A DNA stretch of 64,000 nucleotides from Spirosoma telluris. Its GTDB lineage: Bacteria > Bacteroidota > Bacteroidia > Cytophagales > Spirosomataceae. A model generated the notes under the pieces. It worked only from the letters and a program-made list of their open reading frames with translations. It made no database searches and was not told where the DNA came from. Both the position numbers and the translations under genes were made by a program. This document shows, piece after piece, positions 29,015 through 36,888 of the stretch. The number at the start of each line of letters is the position of its first letter. The first letter of the stretch is position 1. The DNA lies in NCBI GenBank assembly GCA_003259005.1, contig QLII01000001.1, positions 1,798,001 to 1,862,000 on the forward strand, written 5' to 3'.

Positions 29015-30412
29015 ATTGTTGTAGCGATTGGCTTTCAGGCAAAACGACGACGAAGGTAGCCCCCTCGCTGGGTTTGCTTCGGGCAGTAATATAGCCGTGA
29101 TGATACATAACAACCCGCTTGCAGATGGCCAGTCCAATACCGGTTCCTTCAAAAGCAGTTTTGCCGTGTAATCGTTGAAAAACCTTAAAGATGTGGTCTA
29201 AATATTTCTCCTCAAATCCAATCCCGTTATCCTCAATAGTGATCTCGAAATAAGACCGGTCGGGCGTTAAGCCAGCATACTCTTCTCCATTGATCGGCTT
29301 TGCCTGAATGCGTAGTAACGGCTGAACACCCGGCCTGGTAAATTTGAGTGCATTTGAAATAAGGTTATTGAACAGGTGATCCATCTGACTGGAAACGGCC
29401 TGGATAACAGGCATATTTCCGACCTCGACCCGTACATCCAATCCTTTGATCCGCAATTCCTGATCATCAAGAATCCGTTGCACAATGTGGCTTAAGTGCA
29501 CCGGTTTAAACTCTTCCTGGTGGTTAGAAATTCGGGAAAAGTTTAATAAATCTTTAATAAGCTTGGACATCCGCTCAGCGGAATGTGAGATTTTGCTCAT
29601 AAAAAGCAGGCTATCTGCATCGAACAGATTACCGTACCGATCCGTAATCAGATTGGAAAACGACTGAATTTTCCGTAAAGGCTCCTGCAAATCATGACTG
29701 GCAACGAAGGCAAATCGCTCCAGTTCCTCGTTAGACGTTTCCAGTTGCCGAATCTGTCCTTTCAGTTGATCTTCATACTCCCTAAGTTGATCTTCGGTTG
29801 CCTGACGATGAATGAGTTCCTGTTCCAGCAAGCGGTAGGAAATAGCCAAGGCCATAAACGTCAACAGCGAGAGCCCAAAAATTATAATAAGGGTGTTTCG
29901 AAAGGATCGGGAAGCCTGCCTATTTCGGGCCTCCATTAATATTCGCTCTGTTTCAACCATTAGCGCTATCTGCTTGCGCAGCGCATCCATGCTTCGCTTA
30001 CTTTCCAGATTTACTGCCTGATTCCGTTTATCCGAAATTCCCATGCCAATCCGAATTTTCGTAACGGCCAGTTTATCCTGTATCAGTTTCTCCAGAGAAA
30101 GTCGTCGTTGAATCTGAATTCGATTGTCGTTGCCAAGTAATCGTAACTGGTTGATTTGTTCGGGTAGTAAGCGGAGTGCAGTCTGATAAGGTTCCAGATA
30201 CGATACATCATTGGTGATGGTGTATCCCGTGAACCCGTTTCTACGTCTTTGAGCAGGGATAAAATTTTTTCGAGCGTACCTGTCACTTCATATGTATGCC
30301 GAACGCGCTTTGTGTCCTCACTGTATTGATTGTAGCTATAAAATGATATGATAAACCCCGATGCAATCAGCACCATAGCCACAATAAACCCCAACGCAAT
30401 GCGACGGTTCAT
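28968..30412 (-). CDS. CHASE3 sensor histidine kinase, frame interrupted
   Basis: Membrane kinase of 481 residues after repair. A first membrane segment (RIALGFIVAMVLIASGFIISF) is followed by a CHASE3 extracytoplasmic region (LLKDVETGSRGYTIT), a second segment near residue 200 (FRNTLIIIFGLSLLTFMAL), and a coiled coil. The phospho-acceptor box VASHDLQEPLR and the ATP-site motifs NLISNALKF, DNGIGF and GTGIGLA come last. A one-base loss in the run 30226-30228 lies in the CHASE3 domain. The kinase core closely resembles that of the ethylene-type kinase at 10080-11243. The next gene overlaps by 47 bases. Confidence 0.86.
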
Positions 30413-30484
30413 GAGCCTGGTAGCAAATGGGGAGCAATTTTCATAACGTGAAGTGATGTATCTACAACAAATGTAAATAATAGT

Positions 30485-30565
30485 GAAGTAAGTGCAGTAG
30501 GTGCAGTAAGTAAAATGAGTTAAGTACATGTAGTAAGTGGTTAGAATACCTACTGCACTTACTGC
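30485..30565. repeat. Inverted repeat built of AGTGCAGTAAGT units
   Basis: Arms 30485-30502 and 30548-30565 match at 17 of 18 positions (GAAGTAAGTGCAGTAGGT and complement). Degenerate GTAAGTGCAGT-type repeats extend on both sides to about 30585. The word content is shared with the palindrome at 28470-28537. It separates hslV from the kinase gene. Confidence 0.75.
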
Positions 30566-30584
30566 ACTCACTCCACCTACTCTA

Positions 30585-31124
30585 CTATAACGATTCAACC
30601 ACTAAATTATGGTTTGTATAGATACATACATCGGCAGCAATGTGCAGACTTTCGCGAACCATTTCTTCCGCAGTCAAATTGGAAGCATGCTTTTTTAAGG
30701 CAACTGCCGCCGACTGGGCGTACATACCACCGGAGCCGATAGCAGCAACATCATAGTCAGGTTCAATCACATCGCCCGTACCGGATACGAGAAGCAGATC
30801 ATCTTTGGTTGCTACAATGAGCATGGCTTCTAGTTTTCGGAGATAACGATCTGTCCGCCAATCCTTTGCCAGTTCAATGGCTGCCCGTTTGAGGTTGCCT
30901 CCATACGCATTTAGTTTTTCTTCAAAGCGCTCGATCAGCGTAAAGGCATCGGCAGTTGAGCCAGCGAAACCCGCCAGTACTTTACCGCCCATCAATACGC
31001 GTACTTTCTTTACATTACTTTTGGCAACGGTATTGCCCATCGTGGCTTGTCCATCGGCACCTAAGGCTACCTGCCCATTATGCCGGATACCAACCACTGT
31101 TGTTGCATGAATTTTGGGTTGCAT
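30585..31124 (-). CDS. hslV: ATP-dependent protease subunit HslV
   Basis: Proteolytic core of the HslUV chaperone-protease, a proteasome-like dodecamer. The mature N-terminal Thr is in [27 protein letters not shown]; the seven residues MQPKIHA before it should be removed as a short propeptide. A Lys in NVKKVR and the rest of the fold ([14 protein letters not shown]) are intact; 179 residues. No hslU gene lies next to it. I chose ATG 31124; the open frame extends upstream into a repeat-bearing leader without family support. Confidence 0.92.
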   Translation of the reverse strand: MQPKIHATTVVGIRHNGQVALGADGQATMGNTVAKSNVKKVRVLMGGKVLAGFAGSTADAFTLIERFEEKLNAYGGNLKRAAIELAKDWRTDRYLRKLEAMLIVATKDDLLLVSGTGDVIEPDYDVAAIGSGGMYAQSAAVALKKHASNLTAEEMVRESLHIAADVCIYTNHNLVVESL

Positions 31125-31154
31125 GAATTTGTGTTTATTAGGGGTATAACGTTT

Positions 31155-31243
31155 AGTTTGATGTTTGTAGTTCGATCGGGGCGGCCCGTGCCGTCTGAAG
31201 TTGGCTGTCAAATAAACCTATGTGTACCATAAAACATCAAACT
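31155..31243. repeat. Inverted repeat of the AGTTTGATGTTT family
   Basis: Perfect 12-base arms AGTTTGATGTTT (31155-31166) and AAACATCAAACT (31232-31243), with looser pairing outside them. It fills the gap between the Lrp-type regulator and hslV. Related GTTTGAAGTTTG words occur at 32162-32252 and 50783-50865. Confidence 0.65.
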
Positions 31244-31255
31244 CCGAACGACAAA

Positions 31256-31729
31256 CTAACTTTCCGCAAACGGAATGGGACGATTCACACTTTCTTCAAG
31301 CGAAATAAACGTTTCTGTCCGCTGAATGCCAGCTACTTTCTGAATCTTATCATGTAACACTTCACGCAGATGCTGGGTATCCCGACAAACGATTTTGGCA
31401 AAGATGCTGTATATACCCGTTGTATAATGGACATTGACAACCTCAGGAATTTTTTCCAGTTGCCTGGAAACCTCCTCATACAGTGAACTTTTATCTAAAT
31501 AGATACCCAAAAATGCACTAATATCCCAGCCGAGCTTGGCATGATCAATAACTAACTGTGATCCACGAACAATACCCATCTGCTTCAATTTATTCATTCG
31601 AACGTGAACCGTTCCACCCGATACGAATATACGCTTACCGATCTCAGTATACGCCATATTTGCATCCTGCATCAGTAAACTCAGTATTTTCAGATCGGTA
31701 TTATCAATCTCTAAATTTTTTTCGGTCAT
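31256..31729 (-). CDS. Lrp/AsnC family transcriptional regulator
   Basis: Regulator of 157 residues. The N-terminal helix-turn-helix reads LDIDNTDLKILSLLMQDANMAYTEIGKRIFVSGGTVHVRMNKL with minor variation, and the C-terminal RAM domain (LGWDISAFLGIYLDKSSLY, VVNVHYTTGIYSIFAKI) is the amino-acid-sensing part. Family members bind DNA as octamers. The ligand and targets are unknown. I chose ATG 31729, since the ten upstream codons lack family similarity. It is divergent from the RNA gene at 31905, whose promoter begins 83 bases away, so it could regulate that region. Confidence 0.88.
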   Translation of the reverse strand: MTEKNLEIDNTDLKILSLLMQDANMAYTEIGKRIFVSGGTVHVRMNKLKQMGIVRGSQLVIDHAKLGWDISAFLGIYLDKSSLYEEVSRQLEKIPEVVNVHYTTGIYSIFAKIVCRDTQHLREVLHDKIQKVAGIQRTETFISLEESVNRPIPFAES

Positions 31730-31811
31730 TTTAGCTATATTTTTGATAAGTCCTAACAAAAGTACCCTATTTCTAAACAGATTGTAAATTTTAAGAATTT
31801 TTTATGTAAAA

Positions 31812-31844
31812 TTTGCAATAGACCTTCTTGGCCTGCTATCTTTG
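31812..31844 (+). promoter_or_regulatory. Bacteroidota-type promoter of the tRNA-like RNA gene
   Basis: TTTG at 31812-31815 and TATCTTTG at 31837-31844 match the -33 (TTTG) and -7 (TAnnTTTG) boxes of the primary Bacteroidota sigma factor, with a 21-base spacer. Transcription should start near 31850, giving a leader of about 55 bases before the tRNA-like fold. No other gene on the plus strand could use it before the terminator at 32099. Confidence 0.7.
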
Positions 31845-31904
31845 TATTGTCAAGTTGATCGAGCGGGGTCACACGCCGGTCTTCTTGGCTTTTTTTCCTC
31901 ACAC

Positions 31905-32060
31905 TGTAGGATGTCGAAATTGGCAGACGTGCCCTCCTGTCTCGGGGTGGTGATAAAGGATAAACGCAGCATAATGCCGCCTTCGTGGCGACTGGGGTTG
32001 ACCACCAGAGTTGTACTGTAGCTAACTGCACCGTGGGCGGTTCGAGTCCCCCTCCTACAG
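31905..32060 (+). ncRNA. 156-nt tRNA-like RNA with a class II (Leu-like) 5' half and a long insert
   Basis: A seven-pair Watson-Crick acceptor stem joins TGTAGGA (31905-31911) to TCCTACA (32053-32059). T8 and G9 follow, then a D-loop AAATTGGCAGA that is almost identical to bacterial tRNA-Leu. The 3' end has a canonical T-loop TTCGAGT (32041-32047) in a stem with one C-C mismatch, and discriminator G. The anticodon-like arm CCCTC-CTGTCTC-GGGGT has a 7-base loop, U33 and triplet GTC. One end pair is mismatched; one extra G in that run would make it perfect. About 85 bases with hairpin CGCC-TTCGT-GGCG and possible pairing GGTGGT/ACCACC replace the variable arm. No known RNA family fits that I recognise. 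Confidence 0.6.
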
Positions 32061-32098
32061 CATTTGGTTTTTAGTTTGTTGATGAAGTGTAATTGAAC

Positions 32099-32134
32099 AC
32101 GCCGGCTCCCCGATGAGTCCGGCGTTTGTTTTTT
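32099..32134 (+). terminator. Intrinsic terminator of the tRNA-like RNA gene
   Basis: Arms ACGCCGG and CCGGCGT, extended inward by CTC/GAG with one bulged T, are followed by TTGTTTTTT. The 9-mer ACACGCCGG also occurs in the leader at 31871-31879, so the leader could in principle compete for the right arm. Confidence 0.85.
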
Positions 32135-32161
32135 ATGCGTATTTTTGTCTTTTAAAGGTGG

Positions 32162-32252
32162 TTTGAGGTCTGAAGTCTGAAGTCTGAAGTTGGCTGATAA
32201 GTTAGTTACTTTCGCATCAGCCAACTTTAGACTTCAAACCCCAAACCTCAAA
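32162..32252. repeat. Inverted repeat with TCTGAAG tandem units
   Basis: Arms 32162-32198 and 32216-32252 match at 32 of 37 positions. The left arm contains three tandem TCTGAAG units; the inner part GTTGGCTGAT is perfect. It lies directly upstream of the lepA start at 32270. Confidence 0.75.
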
Positions 32253-32269
32253 CTACAAACTGAATTTCT

Positions 32270-34057
32270 GTGAAACATATCCGTAATTTTTGCATTATTG
32301 CGCACATCGACCACGGTAAAAGCACCCTGGCTGATCGATTATTAGAGTTCACCAAGACCGTAGGTGCCCGCGACATGCAGGCCCAATTGCTCGACGATAT
32401 GGATCTGGAACGTGAACGTGGCATTACCATTAAGAGCCATGCCATCCAGATGGAATACATGCATAAGGGTGAGGTATATACGCTAAACCTGATTGATACA
32501 CCGGGGCACGTCGACTTTTCGTATGAGGTTTCACGGTCAATTGCAGCCTGTGAAGGGGCATTACTTTTAGTCGATGCATCGCAGGGAACGGAGGCACAGA
32601 CGATCTCCAATCTGTATCTGGCCCTTAATAATGACCTGATTATTATCCCTGTCCTGAACAAGATCGACCTGCCGGGTGCTATGCCTGAAGAGATTAAGGA
32701 CGAGATGGTGGATCTGCTTGGATGCGACCGTGACGACATTATTCCGGCATCGGGTAAAGAAGGCATTGGCGTTCCTGAAATTCTGGCCGCTATTGTGGAG
32801 CGGATTCCACCCCCTAAAGGCGAGCCAGCTGGTCCGTTGCAAGCGTTAATCTTCGATTCGCACTTTAACTCGTACCGGGGTATCGAGGTTATTTTTCGTG
32901 TTAAGAACGGCCGCATTCGCAAGGGTGACCGGGTTAAGTTCATGAATACGGGGAAAGAATATTTTGCCGATGAAGTAGGAACCCTCGGCTTGGTGCAGGT
33001 TCCGAAAGATGTGATCGAGTGTGGCGACGTAGGGTATCTGATTTCGGGCATTAAAGTGGCCAAAGAAGTAAAAGTTGGCGATACCGTTACGACGGTCGAC
33101 AATCCTGCCAGTTTGGCTATTCAGGGATTCTCGGAAGTGAAACCGATGGTGTTTGCCGGTATTTACCCGGTGGAAACCAGCGAATTTGAAGACCTCCGCG
33201 ATGCGATGGAAAAGCTCCAGCTCAATGATGCAGCTCTTGTCTGGGAGCCGGAAACATCAGCGGCTTTGGGCTTTGGTTTCCGGTGCGGCTTCCTCGGTAT
33301 GCTCCACATGGAAATTGTGCAGGAACGCCTGGAACGCGAATTCGACATGACCGTCATTACCACCGTGCCATCGGTACGTTTCGAGGTGATGACCACCAAA
33401 GGCGAAGAAATTCAGGTATCGGCCCCGGCTGAAATGCCCGAACCGAACCTGATCGATTATATTGAGGAACCGTTTATCCGGGCGCAGATCATCACCAAGG
33501 CTGAGTATGTCGGTGGTATTATGAGTCTCTGCATGGATAAGCGGAGTTTACTGAAAAACCAGGTATATCTAACCGCCGACCGTGTTGAACTCCAATTCGA
33601 GATGCCCTTAGCCGAAGTCGTGTTCGACTTTTTCGATAAACTCAAGACGATCTCGCGAGGCTATGCCTCCCTCGACTACGAGTTCATGGACAACCGTGAA
33701 TCGGACATGGTGAAGCTCGACGTGATGCTCAATGGCGATAAGGTCGATGCGCTCTCCGCCATCGTTCACCGCTCGAAGTCCTACGAATGGGGTAAAAAAC
33801 TGTGTGAAAAGCTCCGGGAGCTAATTCCCCGGCAACAGTTTGAAATCGCGATTCAGGCGGCCATTGGCCAGAAAATCATTGCCCGCGAAACCCTGAGTGC
33901 CCTGCGCAAAGACGTATTGGCCAAGTGTTACGGGGGTGATATTTCCCGTAAACGCAAACTGCTCGAAAAACAGAAAAAAGGGAAGAAACGAATGCGGCAA
34001 GTCGGTAATGTCGAAATCCCGCAGGAAGCCTTTATGGCAGTTCTGAAGATAAATTAG
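32270..34057 (+). CDS. lepA: Elongation factor 4 (back-translocating GTPase LepA)
   Basis: Ribosome-associated GTPase of 595 residues, uninterrupted and of family length. The start reads [23 protein letters not shown] in pieces: G1 AHIDHGKS, G2 RERGITIK, G3 DTPGHVD and G4 NKIDLP are all present. The LepA-specific C-terminal domain ends with [20 protein letters not shown] and [10 protein letters not shown], which separates it from EF-G. The gene's start codon here is GTG or an in-frame equivalent at 32270 (preceded by TTTCT); the next residues fit the family. A terminator follows at 34063. Confidence 0.95.
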   Translation: MKHIRNFCIIAHIDHGKSTLADRLLEFTKTVGARDMQAQLLDDMDLERERGITIKSHAIQMEYMHKGEVYTLNLIDTPGHVDFSYEVSRSIAACEGALLLVDASQGTEAQTISNLYLALNNDLIIIPVLNKIDLPGAMPEEIKDEMVDLLGCDRDDIIPASGKEGIGVPEILAAIVERIPPPKGEPAGPLQALIFDSHFNSYRGIEVIFRVKNGRIRKGDRVKFMNTGKEYFADEVGTLGLVQVPKDVIECGDVGYLISGIKVAKEVKVGDTVTTVDNPASLAIQGFSEVKPMVFAGIYPVETSEFEDLRDAMEKLQLNDAALVWEPETSAALGFGFRCGFLGMLHMEIVQERLEREFDMTVITTVPSVRFEVMTTKGEEIQVSAPAEMPEPNLIDYIEEPFIRAQIITKAEYVGGIMSLCMDKRSLLKNQVYLTADRVELQFEMPLAEVVFDFFDKLKTISRGYASLDYEFMDNRESDMVKLDVMLNGDKVDALSAIVHRSKSYEWGKKLCEKLRELIPRQQFEIAIQAAIGQKIIARETLSALRKDVLAKCYGGDISRKRKLLEKQKKGKKRMRQVGNVEIPQEAFMAVLKIN

Positions 34058-34062
34058 AAAGA

Positions 34063-34090
34063 AAGGCCAGCTCGGAAACGGGCTGGCCTT
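34063..34090 (+). terminator. Intrinsic-type hairpin after lepA
   Basis: Perfect arms AAGGCCAGC and GCTGGCCTT with a 10-base loop, 5 bases after the lepA stop. Only a weak AT tail follows. Confidence 0.7.
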
Positions 34091-34114
34091 ATTAATTAGC
34101 TAATTTCTATTTAT

Positions 34115-34221
34115 AGGGCTTTCTTATACAAATGCCGTAGGCATGGAATCTTTGTAGTAAATGGTCAATTACTACAAAGATTCCACCTCTACGAGGCTGT
34201 AAATTTTCATAAGAAAGCCCT
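34115..34221. repeat. Nested inverted repeat
   Basis: Outer arms AGGGCTTTCTTAT (34115-34127) and ATAAGAAAGCCCT (34209-34221) enclose inner arms GGAATCTTTGTAGTAA (34145-34160) and TTACTACAAAGATTCC (34169-34184). A third small palindrome, ATGCCGTAGGCAT, lies at 34132-34144. All three are perfect, giving a cruciform-like or multi-stem RNA. It fills the gap between lepA and the small gene at 34260. Confidence 0.85.
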
Positions 34222-34259
34222 GCTAAGTTGCGTAACTTAGAAACCAAATCGACGAAACG

Positions 34260-34466
34260 ATGGATAGCATTGCAGAATACTTCAGCGAAGAAAAAGATGT
34301 TCTGTACATTCGGGGACAACGGAAGGCAAAAGAAGCCAAAGAGCGTAAAGTAGTCAGTAATTTATTAAAAAAAGCAAGTTTAAGCATTGAACAAATTGCC
34401 GATGTAGTTGAAGTACCAACAGCTTTCGTTTTAGAAGTGCAGTCTAGTCTATCAGGAAAAAAGTAG
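34260..34466 (+). CDS. Small protein resembling the C-terminus of Rpn/PD-(D/E)XK transposase-like nucleases
   Basis: 68 residues: a charged helix (RGQRKAKEAKERKVVSNLLKK) followed by SLSIEQIADVVEVPTAFVLEVQ, which looks like a helix-turn-helix. The tail resembles the C-terminal end of Rpn-family recombination-promoting nucleases and similar proteins, but no nuclease domain is present upstream. It may be a remnant, or a free-standing small helical protein. ATG 34260 starts a clean frame. Function unknown. Confidence 0.6.
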   Translation: MDSIAEYFSEEKDVLYIRGQRKAKEAKERKVVSNLLKKASLSIEQIADVVEVPTAFVLEVQSSLSGKK

Positions 34467-34504
34467 TAAGAACATCTTGAAGTACTACTATACACCAAAG
34501 AGAC

Positions 34505-35086
34505 CTATTTCACAGAAGCTGTTGCTGCAACAGTTGCGGGGCCAATTTTGATTTTCAGGCCAAAATCTTTGCCTTTCGAAACGTCTTTCAAACTAACCGT
34601 CGCTCCTTTCCATCGCGTCCAGACCGTGCCGCCACCGACGGGTTTAGGCGTTCCGTAACGCGCCGTGAAGTAAGCCGCTAACTCGTTCTGATAGTCCGTT
34701 ACTGACTGGCGGCTATTGAGAAATAAATCTACATCAATAGCTGATACTTTTTTGTCGGTCTGGTAATAAAGCATATCCGCCGATTCGAGGTTTTTCAGCT
34801 CAATTGTGTAGCCAATATGATCGGAGTCACTCTCGAATGGCTCGCCTTTTTCAACCCCTTTCACTTCCGTAAACGGATCGCCAAGATTAATCCCGCGCCA
34901 GTCGGAATCGGCAGTCAACCCTAGCTCTGCTATATGTTCGGTAATTGGAATGTCAACGGTTGTTCCAGTTGTGGCAGCTATTGTTGTCGAGTCAGTAGCC
35001 GCTGTATCTTTTTGCTGGCGGTTGTTACAAGCCTGTTGATTGAGGAAGAAGGGAATGGCAAGAAGAACTAAAGCAATTCGTTTCAT
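34505..35086 (-). CDS. Hypothetical lipoprotein
   Basis: 193 residues. A signal peptide ends with the lipobox-like FLNQQAC, so it should be lipid-anchored at Cys20. A Thr/Ala-rich linker of about 30 residues follows, then a compact alpha/beta domain (DWRGINLGDPFTEVKG, then a two-sheet pattern ending TVWTRWKGATVSLKDVSK). The G-x-x-x-x-E-V-K-x-V start resembles small periplasmic domains with a helix followed by beta strands. I do not recognise a family. Lone gene. Confidence 0.65.
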   Translation of the reverse strand: MKRIALVLLAIPFFLNQQACNNRQQKDTAATDSTTIAATTGTTVDIPITEHIAELGLTADSDWRGINLGDPFTEVKGVEKGEPFESDSDHIGYTIELKNLESADMLYYQTDKKVSAIDVDLFLNSRQSVTDYQNELAAYFTARYGTPKPVGGGTVWTRWKGATVSLKDVSKGKDFGLKIKIGPATVAATASVK

Positions 35087-35125
35087 GCGTTCGTGAACTG
35101 ATTGTGTTGTGCGACAAAGGTACGA

Positions 35126-36888
35126 CTAACTCGTCCGTTCGTCATGCAGGAGCATATCGACTGCGTCGTTAAGAGAGCCCGCCCGCGTAACCTGCCCGGA
35201 GTTAATGAAAAATATTTCATCGGCACTTTCAATGGTATTCAGTCGATGGGCAATGATAATTCGGGTGGTGGTTTCCGGTATATTTTGTAAGATTTCTTCC
35301 AGTAGTTGCTCTGTAACGGTGTCGATGTTGGCAGTGGCTTCGTCTAAAATAAGCAGTTCAGGGCTTCGTAAGACGGCGCGCATAAAGGCAATTAATTGTT
35401 TCTGACCCAGGCTAATAGAATCACCACTTGCTTTTACTTTTGTGTCTAAGCCCTCATCGAACCGTTCCAGTAACCCATCCAGATTAGCTTGCTGAATCAC
35501 GTCGGCCAGTTGCTCATTGGAATAGTTCTGAAACTGTTCATTGCCATACAGAATATTCTCCCGAACGGTACCTGTAAACAAAAACGGCTCCTGCAAAATA
35601 AAGCCGATTTTGTGGGTACGCTCCTGGGGGCTGTAGGATCGAATATCTTTTCCATCGAGCAACACGGTTCCGCTGGTGGGATCATATAAGCGCGCAATTA
35701 AGGAAGCCGTTGTCGTTTTACCGCCCCCCGTTGGACCAACCAGCGCGTAGGTTTTACCCCGTTCTAAGTCAAAATTGATGTTGTGCAGTACCTGCTGACC
35801 ATTGGGATAGCTGAATGACACATTCTGAAATGACAGAATAGAGGTGGTCGTATGGTTACTGAATTCTCAACAGTTGTCAGATTCGTTTGCAACGCCAGCA
35901 TGTGCGATATGCGATCCCAACCTGCCAGGGCTACCTGAAAATTCGTCCACAACGCAGCCAGTTGCCGAAGTGGGTTGTAAAAATTGGTTACGTATGATAG
36001 AAAGCTAATCAGTAAACCAATGGTGAAATGGCCCGTTGAAATCAGGTAAATACCAAAGGCCAGCACAATCAGTTGACCAAAATTGGCCATCAGGCCAATA
36101 ACGGGAGCAATCAGGTTATTGGCCAACCCCGCTCCGATGGCTGTCTTATAGTTCTGCTGGTTCACTTCATCAAACCGCTTTCGGAAATAGTCCCGCCGAT
36201 TAAAGGCGATAACGACCTTGAAATTGTTCAGACTTTCCTGAATTTCGGCACTCAGGTTACCCACACTTTTCAGGTTGCTCGCATTCTTTCGTTTTACCCA
36301 GGCCGACGTTGCTTGTGTAAAAATCCACATCAGGATAGCTGGCGACAACGATGCGGCTCCAAGTGGCAAATCGATGAACAGCAGAAATAGCCCCGCGCCA
36401 AACATGATAAAAATACTACCAACAAACTGCATCAACGACTGCGAAAAAAACTGATTTAGTTTATCGGTATCATTATTGATCCGGGAGATCAAATCACCCG
36501 CTTTGTTCTGGTTAAAGAACGCGACCGGTAATTCCTGTAATTTATTAAACACGGCATTCCGAAGTCGAAATAAGGTACGTTGCCCTACTTCACCCATCAT
36601 ACGGGTCTGTAGATAATTGGTTCCGAACGCAACGACATAAACACCGATCAGCATAGCCGCATTCCGAAGCACCCCATCATACTGCTTTGTCTGGATATAC
36701 CTGTCGATGGTATGACCAATCAGCATGGGGCCAACTAGCGTCAAGCCCGAATTGACCAGAATGGCCACAAACGCCAGAATCAGCGTTGGGCGTTCATCTT
36801 TAATAAGAGCCAGTAGTTTCCGGAGGGCTTTGTAGGTAGCATTCTTTTCCTCTTTCTGCCCGGTAGCCTGGTTAAGATCGTAGTTCAT
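35126..36888 (-). CDS. ABC exporter half-transporter B, frame interrupted
   Basis: 587 residues after repair. Six-helix exporter domain (about 20-330), then ATPase domain with Walker A VGPTGGGKTT, Q-loop FILQEPFLFTG, signature SLGQKQL (first Ser present, Gly-Gly replaced by LG) and Walker B LLILDEATANID. A one-base loss at 35841-35847 separates membrane and ATPase domains. Its start overlaps the end of the next gene, 36872-38614, by 17 bases, so the two form a heterodimeric exporter. The altered signature in this half suggests an asymmetric ATPase pair. Confidence 0.85.

Noticed and set aside
31905..32060. tmRNA, tRNA-Sec or group I intron in tRNA-Leu
   Set aside because: tmRNA would be about 350 nt with a resume codon and pseudoknots. 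tRNA-Sec needs an 8-pair acceptor and a TCA anticodon. Group I introns are over 200 nt with conserved P7/P3 motifs. None is seen.
34260..34466. Antitoxin of a toxin-antitoxin pair
   Set aside because: The neighbour at 34505 is a lipoprotein on the opposite strand, and no small toxin frame adjoins the gene.
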